DNA of 64,000 nucleotides from Edaphosphingomonas laterariae (GCF_900188165.1 NZ_FZOS01000017.1:20319-84318); one strand, 5' to 3'. Positions 55,001 to 62,885 are shown, counted from the stretch's first letter. Notes: generated from the letters alone by a model not told the origin. Numbers and translations are program-made.

Positions 55001-57971
55001 CCGTGGTGCTGCCCGCCCCGCCGGTGGCGAGGCTGATGCCGGTCACCGAACCAGCCATCAGCGTGCCCGGCTCCGTGCCCTGGAAACGTTCGGTAACGAC
55101 GATGGCGACATTGCCGCCCTCGGCATCGCCGCCCGCACCGATCGTGCCGCCATTGCCGCCGTCGCCACCGATCCCGTTCGCCGTCAGCGCGACATCGGTC
55201 ACTGTAACCGGCGAACCACGCACCAGCAGTACGGCGCCCGTCAAGGCGGGATCGACCAGCGCATCGCCGCCGCGTCCGCCCGCCCCGACCGTCAGGCCGT
55301 CTCCGCCGGCGCCGCCCGCGCCGCCCTGGCTGTTCGCCACGGCGATGATCGAACCGAAACTGGCCGATCCGGCGGTGACCGGGGTGGCCGTGCCGCTGGA
55401 TGTGCCGATGTTGATATTGCCGCCGGTGCCGGTGCCGCCAGCGCCGCCGGCACCACCCGTGCCCGAACTGTCGTCCCCGCCGGTGCCGCCAGCGCCACCC
55501 AGACCTGTCGCATCGGCGATGGCCTGCATCACATTTAGCGTACCGTTACCGGCGGCGCCCAGCACGCTGGCCGAGCCGCCTATGCCAGCCCCGCCAGCCC
55601 CGCCGGCGCTGCCGGGCGATTGGCCGATGGCGCCAGTGCCACCAGTGCCGCCGGCCTCCAGATCGACGATGTTGAGCGTCACCGTGCTGGCAGACGCGCC
55701 ATTGACCGCCACGACCTCGGCAATGCCACCGGTGCCGATGCCGCCCGCACCACCGCCAAAGCCATCGCCTCCGAAGCCTTCGGCCTCAACCTCGATCACC
55801 TCGGTGCCCGTCGTGCCGCCGACGATCGCACCTTCGCGCGCCAGGATCGTGCTGCGGCCGGCTGTGCCGTTGCCCGCTGTCACGCCGCTGCCGCCAAACC
55901 CGTCGGTATCGACATAGATGTCGCTCAACAGCGTCATCGTCCCACCGATCGCGACGATTTCGGCCGTGCCGCCCACGCCCGTGCCGCCGCTACCACTGAA
56001 GCTATCGGCACCACTGCCGTCTGCGGTCACCGAAACCGGCCCGTTGATCGAGACAGAGCCGCCCGGCTGATAGATGTTGATCCGCGCCAAGCCGCCCGTG
56101 CCCGAACCGCCATTGCCGAAGCTGCTGGCCGAACCGCCCGATCCGTCCGCCGAAACCGAAACGTCGCCGCCGATCGTGAGCGAGCCCGTACCCGCGCCGA
56201 CATTGGTTTCACCACCCTGGCCAGCGCCCCCGGTCGTCCCTTCGAGGACAAAGCCGCCACTGCCCAGCACGGATGAGTTGACGTCACCCTGAATGTCGAT
56301 CGTGCCGGTGACCGCCGTGAGGTTGGCAAGGCCACCCGTACCGGTGCCCGAAATGCCGTCACCACCGCCGCGGTTGGCGCCGCCATAGCCTGCAGCCGAC
56401 ATCGATACCGAGCCGGCGACGTCGAGCGATCCGGCCTGGTCCGACGTGACGAACACCTCTCCGCCCGTGCCGTTGCCACCGTCCACGCCAGCGGAATCGA
56501 GGCTGCCTGCGCTACCGTCGGCCGACAGCATCAGATCCCCACCGACGCTGATCGCGCCGCCGTTGGAACTCAACTGCGCCTTGCCACCCGTGCCGCTGCC
56601 CGTCGAACCCGTGCCGGTCGGATTGCCGCCGCCGGCGGCATTGGACGTAATGGTAGCGTTGCCCAAAATGCTCAGCGTCGCGCCCGTCTCGGTATAGATC
56701 AGCGCCTCGCCGCCTGTGACGTCAACGGGCGTAGAACTGTCGCCGAAATTGTCCGCGATCACCGTCGCGTTGCCGCCGATCGTCATCGTGTCGCCGCTGA
56801 CCCGCGAGCCGATATGCGCGCGCGCGCCGCCCTGGATGGTCACGTCGGACGCGAACTGGCTGGAGGCCGTCGTCGACGCGACGAACAGATCGGTCGTTGC
56901 CCTGCCCGTCATCGCCGATGTGACATTGGCGCCGGAGACGTGAATGCTCGCATCGAACGGCGCGGCGGCGCCGACGAAGCTGGTATCCGCAACATTGCGG
57001 CCCGCCGAAAGCACGACGACATTGTTCACAACATCGGCCGCGCCGGCGACATCGAAGCCAAGATCGCCGCCGATCATCATCGTCACGGCGTCGTTCTTGG
57101 GGATCGACACCATGTAGATGCGGTGGTTGTCGCCCGATCCCGTGCTCGCCGGGCCGGTCGTGGAGCCAACATGCTCCAGCGGCGTGCCATCAGCGGTCGA
57201 TCCGACGGTGACGTTGATGTCGAACAGGCCGTTGAGGATGGTGATCTGCGCCGCTTCGGCCGCGACATAGGCGGCCGAGCCGTTGACCGTGACAGCGCCC
57301 GACTGGGTGATCGTGGGCGCCACCACCGCCACATAGCTGCCTTCGGGCGTGGCGTTGATCTGCGCGCCCGCGCGAATATCGATGCCGCTGCCGGCCGCCG
57401 CCTGGGCGAGGCTGAAGGCACCGCCCGTGATGAAATTGCCCGATCCGTCGACCACCGGATCGCTGGTGGTGAGCAGCAGGCTGCCGACGTCGAACACGGC
57501 GCCGGCCCCCGCGATGATGCCGCCGGGGCTGTAGAACCAGACGCTGCCGCCCTGCGCCGTCGCGCCGAGGGCGTCGGTCAGCTGGCTCGTCACCTGACCG
57601 TCGAACTGCACCGCGCGGGTGGGATCGGTGGGGAGGATGCGGTTGAGGATCGTATAATCGGTGACCGCCGAATTATTCTGGAACTGAACGGTCGTGCCCG
57701 CCGGCAGGAAGCTGATCGCACCGCCGCCGACAGCCGTGTCGGTGGGCGTCCAGTTGACGACGGACTGCTGCGATCCGACCGTGATGATATCGAGGCCGGG
57801 CGCGTTGCGATCGATCGTGACGTTGCCGGACTGCACGGTCGGCGTGCCCTGGAACGCCTGCGCGAAAGCGGGCGTGCCGCCCAGCGCCAGCCCGGCCGCG
57901 AGCGCCGCGGCCGACGTCAACATCAGGTGCGCGGGCGTCATCCGCGACTTCGCATTCGGATATGCGGGCAT
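52020..57971 (-). CDS. Two-partner secretion exoprotein TpsA (filamentous haemagglutinin-like), 1983 aa
   Basis: Large adhesin-like beta-helix protein exported by the adjacent TpsB. After the signal peptide (AAALAAGLALGGTPAFAQA, with an extended start) comes the N-terminal TPS domain (NVTIDRNAPGLDIITVGSQQ, ILNRILPTD, VWFYSPGGIIAGAGAVFDVG). Residues 430-960 hold about ten glycine-rich repeats of roughly 50 residues with GTGG boxes (GTGGKAQL, GTGGEVFV, GTGGLANL, GTGGLARI). Residues 1205-1575 hold a 230-residue tandem duplication (VYIADASMADLF, VYIADASMFDLL). The last 140 residues contain a Cys loop (CQLAASVC) and an acidic, Pro-rich tail. It starts one base into the TpsB stop (TGATG). I estimate it is secreted or surface-tethered; the ligand is unknown. 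Confidence 0.9.
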   Translation of the reverse strand: MPAYPNAKSRMTPAHLMLTSAAALAAGLALGGTPAFAQAFQGTPTVQSGNVTIDRNAPGLDIITVGSQQSVVNWTPTDTAVGGGAISFLPAGTTVQFQNNSAVTDYTILNRILPTDPTRAVQFDGQVTSQLTDALGATAQGGSVWFYSPGGIIAGAGAVFDVGSLLLTTSDPVVDGSGNFITGGAFSLAQAAAGSGIDIRAGAQINATPEGSYVAVVAPTITQSGAVTVNGSAAYVAAEAAQITILNGLFDINVTVGSTADGTPLEHVGSTTGPASTGSGDNHRIYMVSIPKNDAVTMMIGGDLGFDVAGAADVVNNVVVLSAGRNVADTSFVGAAAPFDASIHVSGANVTSAMTGRATTDLFVASTTASSQFASDVTIQGGARAHIGSRVSGDTMTIGGNATVIADNFGDSSTPVDVTGGEALIYTETGATLSILGNATITSNAAGGGNPTGTGSTGSGTGGKAQLSSNGGAISVGGDLMLSADGSAGSLDSAGVDGGNGTGGEVFVTSDQAGSLDVAGSVSMSAAGYGGANRGGGDGISGTGTGGLANLTAVTGTIDIQGDVNSSVLGSGGFVLEGTTGGAGQGGETNVGAGTGSLTIGGDVSVSADGSGGSASSFGNGGSGTGGLARINIYQPGGSVSINGPVSVTADGSGADSFSGSGGTGVGGTAEIVAIGGTMTLLSDIYVDTDGFGGSGVTAGNGTAGRSTILAREGAIVGGTTGTEVIEVEAEGFGGDGFGGGAGGIGTGGIAEVVAVNGASASTVTLNIVDLEAGGTGGTGAIGQSPGSAGGAGGAGIGGSASVLGAAGNGTLNVMQAIADATGLGGAGGTGGDDSSGTGGAGGAGGTGTGGNINIGTSSGTATPVTAGSASFGSIIAVANSQGGAGGAGGDGLTVGAGGRGGDALVDPALTGAVLLVRGSPVTVTDVALTANGIGGDGGNGGTIGAGGDAEGGNVAIVVTERFQGTEPGTLMAGSVTGISLATGGAGSTTGQARFGVANVEIRSSTATIDSLGMTVGGDVAGPMAALPSSLTATNGTLTVNTDLSLATPGDLAVVTDNGTIQADTVTVSAGGAIVDRVDPAGAAPVAPGQVRANLVSLTAGGAIDTAAGFASTGSLSFFSTDGVRLGDLASDGAVFVTATGDIMVGNVDSGDVVELLSDAGAVSAGNITALSDVELTSAAASVTARNIVSGDSVTTVAGTSVTLGDLSAGLVNPSTDPLARYRVGIDAGTALSVGAIDAVSDIGLVARAGTLDAGVVTTDGSLLLLGTQGVSFAGASTGTASNDAVYIADASMADLFGPDFDPAPIFAQQPVRLAGPITITGDVDTGKFAAATTGAFSAQGLSVTGLAFVDAGQTVDIGPLVVPGDLDLVGEAGIATGDIQVGGDVTLISTAGGVSFGDVTTPGYFDVEAVGTVSGGSVTAFEVGVTTDGDIALGDLTSSITGADSPDTPFGVGLIAGGGITAGDISSQTSVGLAARGGSIAVGTVTAPEGLLLALAATGASFGGISTANEGTVYIADASMFDLLVAPGFDPTPVLDAAPVRMAGAIAIGGPVSTGHLVAAGQSFVAQAGVDALSDVMVDVSGLANFAGPVTAPLIDVTSGDIAIGAGGGLGGIGTTSLRLSSVNSAGATIGGSGTVSGYLLDAGEAQRLRADNILFNGVAAANPATPAITIRDLTFTGADGGSAAQLLSATGGLGIATSGVIRVTGNARFVNMGANNSLRLQGQRVEVVTDTGSIGLFGSGTTLSGLLDISGANIHVASADLISQLAANPRFQGRDQQLLRPSAAERPEGYLQAGQMRLTFSDTLLIQNSGNFVDFGGFSTGNLLVTAVPASSGSGSADMVIFGRVQQPNGFLADFTVRDAITIEGSTNFSATSAVNTCQLAASVCEAPNIVPDDNPVVASIATDVIAVADQDPVPESIVPEELEEAAEKVASRSPIARPVMLVDTRPMDADPTIEEPVSSGGNPSLIGAAQTSTPNSGGGE
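53246..54354 (-). repeat. Tandem 230-residue duplication inside TpsA
   Basis: Two copies of a module run from 54354 to about 53935 and from 53662 to about 53246, roughly 690 bp apart. Shared stretches include VYIADASM, PVRLAGPI versus PVRMAGAI, and the FDPAP/FDPTP turn. This is protein-level similarity; DNA identity is partial. Confidence 0.7.
55080..56640 (-). repeat. Glycine-rich PGRS-like repeat tract in TpsA
   Basis: The tract codes for about ten units of roughly 50 residues with a GTGG box, a beta-strand pair, and SADGSGG-type turns, ending in GGAGG runs (for example GLGGAGGTGGDDSSGTGG). The DNA is full of GCC/GCCG repeats, which makes slippage and expansion or contraction between strains likely. 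Confidence 0.8.
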
Positions 57972-59734
57972 CAACGGTCTCCCCACGGGAACAGACGGGT
58001 CGTCAGCGAGACGAGGAAGCGAACGTCGCCTTTCTGGTCGGCGAAGCGCGTGTTGCGGGTGGGCACGGCGAGCGCCATGTCGAGCCGCAGCCGGTTGGCG
58101 AGGCTCGCGCGGACGCCGCCGCCGACCGAGGTCAGCTTCTGCGGATCGCCGGGCAGGTTCTTGTTCCACACCCAGGCGGCATCAACGAAGGCGAAGGGCT
58201 GGAAGGCGATGTCGGCATCGGTGAAGGGCGAAAAGCGCCCGGTCCGCGCCTCGACCTGGAAGCCGGCGCCGCTGTCGCCGATGATCGCGCCGGGATCATA
58301 GCCCCGGCCGATCGTGTAGGTGCCGGCGGAATATTCCTCGAAGCTGAACAGCGGATCGAAGGCATATTGCGCACGCGGCATCACCGCGACCGAGAACATC
58401 GGCGAATAGGCATATTCGAGCAGGCCGCTGAAACGGACCAGCGTCGAGGTGGGATCGCCGTCGAGCCGGCTTGGCGGGGTCTGCCCGCCCGGGCAGACGA
58501 TGCCGTTGCAGGCGTCGCTCGCATCGAAGATGGCGAGGCCGCGGCGCAGCTCGAACGATCCGGCCAGCCGCCAGTCGGGCGCACGCAGATAGGCCATGTC
58601 CATCGCATCGGCATCGAGCCGCAGATAGGCCACGCGCAGCTTGTCGCGATTGAGCGGGCCGATGAAATCGACCTTCTGGTTGACGAAATCGAAGCCCGCC
58701 GCGCCACGCAGGTTCAGCGCCTGCGTGCGGATGAAGGGATAGCTCGCCTCGACATTGGCGAACAGCGTCCGCGCCTCGAGATCGGCGGCACCCGTCGACA
58801 CCCCGAGATCGGGGTTGGTCCACGCATAAGTGAAGCGGCCGCCGATGGTGAGCCCTTCGCCGCCGACCCGGAAATCATGGCCAAGCTGCAGGATCTGCTG
58901 CTCGTCGAACTGGGCGGTGCTGTAGAGCGAGATGATCGTGCGATCGCCCATGCCGGTCAGCCCGTTTAACTGGGCGCGCACCTGCCCGCCCCAGCGCCCG
59001 GTGTCGTGCGCGGCATAGTTCTGGACGTTGAAATCGACCTCGATCGGCGTGGTCAGCACCGTGACCTCGCCGATCAGCTCGCCCGGGCCGGTGCCGGCGG
59101 GGCGCAGCGCCAGACGCACGTCATGCCCCGGCAGATCGCGCGCCAGCAGCAGATAGCGTTCGGCATTGTTGCGATCGAAGATTTCGTCGCGCGTCAGCCG
59201 GTTGAGATAGGAGGCGATCAGATTTTCGGTGCGGCCGGCATCGCCGCGCACGCGGATCGCCGTGACCCGCGCATAGAGCACCTCGAAGCGAACCGTGCCG
59301 TTTTCGATCTTCTGCGTCGGCACCTGCACGGCGGCGAGATAGCCCTTGCGGCGCAGCAGCGTGGCGGCGGCATCGCGGATTTCGCAAATCGCCGCGACGG
59401 GCTGTTCCTTGCCGAGATAATCGGCATAGGCCGGGCGCAGTTCCTCGGCCGTGGCGCCCTTCAGATTGTTGAACACCGCATCGGTGATCGTCACCTTGAT
59501 GTTCGCATAAGCCGGATCGGCCAGCGGACAGGCGGCGCGTTCGATATCGCCTTCCACCTTGAGGCGCGGCGCGGTGGTGGCGGGGGGCGCGACGGGCCGT
59601 TCGATCTCTTCGCGTGTCGGCGGCCTGATCTGGGATGGGACCGGCAAGGCCTGCGCAAATAACGGAAAAGAATAAAGTATCGACGACAGCCCAAGCGCGC
59701 CCGAAAGCGCGCGGACACCAAATCCTATTGTCAC
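57971..59734 (-). CDS. Two-partner secretion outer-membrane transporter TpsB (ShlB/FhaC/HecB family)
   Basis: 587-aa Omp85-superfamily transporter for the TpsA protein. The start is GTG 59734, preceded by AGGGGGC. A signal peptide (GLSSILYSFPLFAQA) and a Pro-rich linker are followed by POTRA domains (IKVTITDAVFNNLKGA, CEIRDAAATLLRRKGYLAAV, VRFEVLYARVTAIRVRGDAG). The barrel shows the conserved lid-loop motif GRGYDPGAI near residue 480 and the partner motif FAFVDAAWVW. First gene of the operon; its stop overlaps the TpsA start. Confidence 0.93.
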   Translation of the reverse strand: MTIGFGVRALSGALGLSSILYSFPLFAQALPVPSQIRPPTREEIERPVAPPATTAPRLKVEGDIERAACPLADPAYANIKVTITDAVFNNLKGATAEELRPAYADYLGKEQPVAAICEIRDAAATLLRRKGYLAAVQVPTQKIENGTVRFEVLYARVTAIRVRGDAGRTENLIASYLNRLTRDEIFDRNNAERYLLLARDLPGHDVRLALRPAGTGPGELIGEVTVLTTPIEVDFNVQNYAAHDTGRWGGQVRAQLNGLTGMGDRTIISLYSTAQFDEQQILQLGHDFRVGGEGLTIGGRFTYAWTNPDLGVSTGAADLEARTLFANVEASYPFIRTQALNLRGAAGFDFVNQKVDFIGPLNRDKLRVAYLRLDADAMDMAYLRAPDWRLAGSFELRRGLAIFDASDACNGIVCPGGQTPPSRLDGDPTSTLVRFSGLLEYAYSPMFSVAVMPRAQYAFDPLFSFEEYSAGTYTIGRGYDPGAIIGDSGAGFQVEARTGRFSPFTDADIAFQPFAFVDAAWVWNKNLPGDPQKLTSVGGGVRASLANRLRLDMALAVPTRNTRFADQKGDVRFLVSLTTRLFPWGDR

Positions 59735-59848
59735 CCCAGCCCCCTGGTTCCGCGCGAATGGAGCGCGATTGACACAAAGACTAGATCAGCCTCTGCGACC
59801 TGTCATTCCCCGATTGCGGTAAAGATTCGGAAAATGGGGCGTCAAGAT

Positions 59849-59864
59849 TCACTGGAATCAGTGA
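59849..59864. promoter_or_regulatory. Inverted repeat upstream of TPS operon
   Basis: TCACTG-GAAT-CAGTGA is a perfect six-base dyad centred about 122 bp before the TpsB start. It could be a regulator site of the TPS operon or belong to the Rieske gene terminator region. No promoter is clear. Confidence 0.35.
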
Positions 59865-59883
59865 TGGATAAGGTGAAGCGAAT

Positions 59884-59919
59884 AAAAAAAGGGGTGGAAC
59901 GCCAGTCGCGCTCCACCCC
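59884..59919 (-). terminator. Intrinsic terminator after Rieske gene
   Basis: On the minus strand, GGGGTGGA and TCCACCCC form an eight-pair stem (59912-59919 and 59891-59898), with a 13-base loop and then seven T, 32 bp after the Rieske gene stop. It keeps the catabolic operon transcript out of the TPS operon. Confidence 0.88.
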
Positions 59920-59950
59920 CTCTTTCCTGTCAGGCGCAATGCGCCCGTAT

Positions 59951-61063
59951 TCAGGCGGCCTCGGCCGCCACCGGCGGCTTGCCATCCTTCCATTCGGCGT
60001 AGAACTGGTAATACCAGCGCCGGAAATCGCCGATCGGGCCGTCACCGTCGCAGATCAGCGCGCGTTCGACGAAACGCTGGCGATCCCAGATCACCTTGTC
60101 CTGATCGAACTGCTTGATGATGTCGCGGATCAGCGCGCGGGCGAGACCCGCCATCGGCCCTTCGGCCTGCGCCTTGGGCTGGGTGAAGGCGAAGCGCACG
60201 CGCACCAGATCCTTGTCGACCGGGGTCACGCCCGACATCAGCAAGGTTTCCGAAATGCCGCTGAACCGCGTCCAGCCCTGGCCGGGGCCGAAATTGCCAT
60301 TGGCGATCTTGCCGTCGATCTCGCCCTGCGGCGTGCCCATCTTGGCGAGCACCAGGCCGTTACGCAGATGGCCGTCGAACGACAGCGTGGCATCCGGATA
60401 GGTCGCCGTGCCGTGGACATATTTGAAGTGCGCGGTGTCGGCCGCGTTCTCCGCCATGAACTGCAGCGGCGAATGGACCAGCCATTCGTAGCGATCATAG
60501 GCCGTCCAGTCGGCGTCGCCCACTTCGGCGAAGGTCTCGACCTCCCACATCGGCGCCTTGCCTTCGGGGTGGTACCAGATCCAGACGAAGCCATTGGCTT
60601 CCGCCGTCGGCCAGCCGCCGCACGGACGCTTGGCCTGCGGCGGGATCACCTTGCCATAGGGGATTTCGTTGACGACGCCGGTCTCGTCATAGCGCCAGGC
60701 GTGGAACGGGCATTCCAGCTGGTTGCCATGCACCTTGCCGCCATGGCCCATATGCGCGCCAAGGTGGCGGCAATAAGCGTCGATCACGCGGGCCTTGCCG
60801 TCCTCGCCGCGCCATGCGGCCAGTTCCTTGCCGAAGAAGCGCATCGGCCGGGCCTCGCCCGCGGGCAGCTCGTCCGAATAGCAGGCGACGAACCAGCCAT
60901 AGGGATAGGGCAGGCGTTCCGCGCCGCGCTCGGCCGCGCTCGGATTGTCGGCGACGGGCGCCAGACGCCATTCCTTCAGTTCGTCCTTCGTCATCCGGTC
61001 GAGGATGGCGAAGGCGGCGACGGGCGCGGTGCGCGCGTCGGTCGCTCCGTGATTATGTCCCAT
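59951..61063 (-). CDS. Rieske non-haem iron oxygenase, KshA-like
   Basis: 370-aa oxygenase component for hydroxylation of aromatic or steroid-like substrates. The Rieske 2Fe-2S ligands are Cys98, His100 (YCRHLGAHMG), Cys118 and His121 (ECPFHAWRYD). The mononuclear iron site is seen in AENAADTAHFKYVHG (Asp209, His212, His217). The sequence around it resembles steroid 9alpha-hydroxylase (KshA) and cholesterol 7-desaturase enzymes more than aromatic dioxygenases. No reductase or beta subunit gene is adjacent. It is 10 bp downstream of the amidohydrolase gene. Confidence 0.88.
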   Translation of the reverse strand: MGHNHGATDARTAPVAAFAILDRMTKDELKEWRLAPVADNPSAAERGAERLPYPYGWFVACYSDELPAGEARPMRFFGKELAAWRGEDGKARVIDAYCRHLGAHMGHGGKVHGNQLECPFHAWRYDETGVVNEIPYGKVIPPQAKRPCGGWPTAEANGFVWIWYHPEGKAPMWEVETFAEVGDADWTAYDRYEWLVHSPLQFMAENAADTAHFKYVHGTATYPDATLSFDGHLRNGLVLAKMGTPQGEIDGKIANGNFGPGQGWTRFSGISETLLMSGVTPVDKDLVRVRFAFTQPKAQAEGPMAGLARALIRDIIKQFDQDKVIWDRQRFVERALICDGDGPIGDFRRWYYQFYAEWKDGKPPVAAEAA

Positions 61064-61073
61064 ATTTACCTCC

Positions 61074-61943
61074 TCAATCGAGCTTGAACACGCGACGGGC
61101 GTTGTCGCGCAGGAATTTGGGCCACACCTCGTCCTTGAAGGGGACGTTTTCGAGCTCGCTGAAAATACGGTCGAGGCTCAGCCCCATCGGGAAGTAGCCG
61201 GCGTAGATGATCTTATCCGCGCCACGGGTGTTGGCATAGTCGATGATCGCCTTCGGATAATGCTTCGGCGCGAAGGCGCTGGTCGAATAATAGAGGTTCG
61301 GCCATTTCAGCATCAGCTTGACGGCCAGCGCCTCCCACGGTTCGGCACCGTGGCGCATGACGATCTTCAGGTCGGGGAAGAACCAGCAGATTTCGTCGAG
61401 ATGCTCGACCCTCTGGTTCTCCATCGGGATACGCGGGCCGGGGATGCCGACATTGAGCAGCACCGGAATGTCGAGCTCGGCCGCCGTGGCGTAGAGCGGG
61501 AACATATATTTGTGGTTGATCGGCACCTGCGGGAAGGTGCCCGACGGGAAGACGCTGATCGCGCTGATCCCGTAATCGCGGTGAAGGCGCTTGATGCGGC
61601 GGACTTCATCCATCCCGCCGTTCGGATCGACCGGCGCGTCGAAGAAGAAGCGATCGGGGAAACGCTCCTTCGCTTCGATCTCGTGCGGCTGCTCGCCAAA
61701 GCCGACCAGCGCCTTTTCGATGTTGAAGCGGTCCATCTGCTCGACCGTCCAGGCGATATAATCGTCGCACTCGTCGATCTTGGGCACGCCCTTGAACATG
61801 TACTGGGCGGGCATTTCGAAGGCCTGGCGGCTTTCGGCGTCGCGCAGCAGCGGCTTGAACCAGGAATACCAGTCGGCGCGGTCGGCGCGCGTCGGAATTC
61901 CCAGCATCGTGTCGATGACACGCACGTCCTTGGGTATCGGCAT
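61074..61943 (-). CDS. Amidohydrolase-family protein (ACMSD-like), 289 aa
   Basis: Metal-dependent TIM-barrel hydrolase or decarboxylase of the amidohydrolase-2 group. Visible are VRVIDTMLGIP at the start (a D-x-M in place of the usual HxH), FFDAPVDPNGGMDEVRRIKR, VPINHKYMFPLYATAAELDI, KIVMRHGAEPWEALAVKL and ADKIIYAGYFPMGLSLDRI. The first metal ligand pair HxH is not seen, so the mechanism may differ. ATG 61943 (MPIPKDVRVI) is chosen for the family start, with GGAG/GAGG upstream. It shares an operon with the Rieske oxygenase, so a ring-cleaving or decarboxylating step is likely. Confidence 0.82.
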   Translation of the reverse strand: MPIPKDVRVIDTMLGIPTRADRADWYSWFKPLLRDAESRQAFEMPAQYMFKGVPKIDECDDYIAWTVEQMDRFNIEKALVGFGEQPHEIEAKERFPDRFFFDAPVDPNGGMDEVRRIKRLHRDYGISAISVFPSGTFPQVPINHKYMFPLYATAAELDIPVLLNVGIPGPRIPMENQRVEHLDEICWFFPDLKIVMRHGAEPWEALAVKLMLKWPNLYYSTSAFAPKHYPKAIIDYANTRGADKIIYAGYFPMGLSLDRIFSELENVPFKDEVWPKFLRDNARRVFKLD

Positions 61944-62034
61944 CAGCTCGTTCCTCTCCGTGATCGCGTGTTGACCCACGGCCTCGCCTCGTCCGGGCGG
62001 CACATGATCAACCATGCTTTCCTACCCAGATTCT

Positions 62035-62048
62035 TAGACATGTGTCTA
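62035..62048. promoter_or_regulatory. TetR-type operator
   Basis: TAGACA-TG-TGTCTA is a near-perfect six-base palindrome, 92 bp before the amidohydrolase start and 81 bp after the TetR gene stop. Palindromes of this form are typical TetR-family sites. The flanking gap (61944-62128) holds no gene. Confidence 0.62.
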
Positions 62049-62095
62049 TCTTTTTTTGAGGGCGGCGAAACGCCCCCTCGTCGAAACGCACCAGC

Positions 62096-62130
62096 GCCCC
62101 GCCCCGCCCCGCCCCGCCTCGCCTCGCCTC
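62096..62130. repeat. Pentanucleotide tandem repeat
   Basis: Four GCCCC units are followed by three GCCTC units (35 bp), the last running into the TetR stop codon. Such tracts are prone to slippage. Confidence 0.75.
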
Positions 62131-62770
62131 AGCGTCGGGTAACGGTTTCCGCGATCAGCCGGCCGGCGGCGGCCAGGCTCCGTTCGAGCGGATAATCATC
62201 CGCGATATACCATTTGTGGATGATGCCGACATAGATGCTGACCAGCATCTCGGCCAGCAGATGCGGGTCGACATCGCGGCGGACATCATCGCGAATCCCC
62301 GATTCGTCCGCCATCAGCCCGGCAAAGGCATTGGCGAGGTGCGCCATCCGCCCGACGCTGATCGCGCCGCCCCAGCTTTGCCAGGAAATGCCGACAAGCA
62401 GGCGCGATACTTCGGCGTCCGCCTCCAGGATCCGCGCGCTTTCGGTGAAGGCGCCAAGGATGCGATCGGCGGTCGAGCCCGGCACATCGCGATAGCGGCC
62501 GATGAGCGCGACGAAATCATTGTCCATCCGCTCCACCAGCGCCGCGACGATTTCCGTCCGGCTGGGGAAATAATTGTAGAGCGTGGCGCGCGAGACGGAC
62601 GCCGCCTCGGCGATTTCATCCATCGTCGTATCGGCGATGCCGGCGCGTTCGAACTTGGCGCGCGCCGCCTTCAGGATATTGCCACGGATCCTTCGCTTAT
62701 TCTGTTCGCGCTGCGATAGGGCTTGGGCTGGCGGCAAATCGGCGTCCTGTCGATGGCGGGCAGGGGGCAA
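62129..62770 (-). CDS. TetR/AcrR-family regulator, 213 aa
   Basis: Repressor-type regulator. The DNA-binding HTH is RRIRGNILKAARAKFERAGI then MDEIAEAASVSRATLYNYFP, followed by a larger ligand-binding C-terminal domain. The start appears to be TTG 62770 with AGGG upstream; no ATG gives a full HTH. It is the likely regulator of the amidohydrolase and Rieske genes, with a palindrome between them. A dyad (62759-62781) covers its start codon, so self-regulation is possible. Confidence 0.88.
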   Translation of the reverse strand: MPPARHRQDADLPPAQALSQREQNKRRIRGNILKAARAKFERAGIADTTMDEIAEAASVSRATLYNYFPSRTEIVAALVERMDNDFVALIGRYRDVPGSTADRILGAFTESARILEADAEVSRLLVGISWQSWGGAISVGRMAHLANAFAGLMADESGIRDDVRRDVDPHLLAEMLVSIYVGIIHKWYIADDYPLERSLAAAGRLIAETVTRR

Positions 62771-62781
62771 TATGCCCTGCC
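62759..62781. promoter_or_regulatory. Dyad over TetR start codon
   Basis: GGCAGGG (62759-62765) and CCCTGCC (62775-62781) form a seven-base inverted repeat with a nine-base spacer that contains the TTG start of the TetR gene. It could be an autoregulatory site or an RNA hairpin limiting translation. Confidence 0.35.
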
Positions 62782-62885
62782 GTTCGCGCCCTCAGCGCCC
62801 GCTTATGGCCTAAAGCGGCGATCGTCCATAGCCGCCACGCCGCCCATCCTTCCGGCAATCGGCCACGCGGTGTACCAAGGCTGCG

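Noticed and set aside
52590..55917. Two long plus-strand frames opposite TpsA
   Set aside because: They mirror the glycine-rich repeats (Pro/Ala or Arg/Gly-rich products) and have no ribosome site or family features.
55080..56640. Regular repeats that could suggest a CRISPR array
   Set aside because: They are in-frame protein repeats with variable length and no constant repeat of 24-40 bp with unique spacers.
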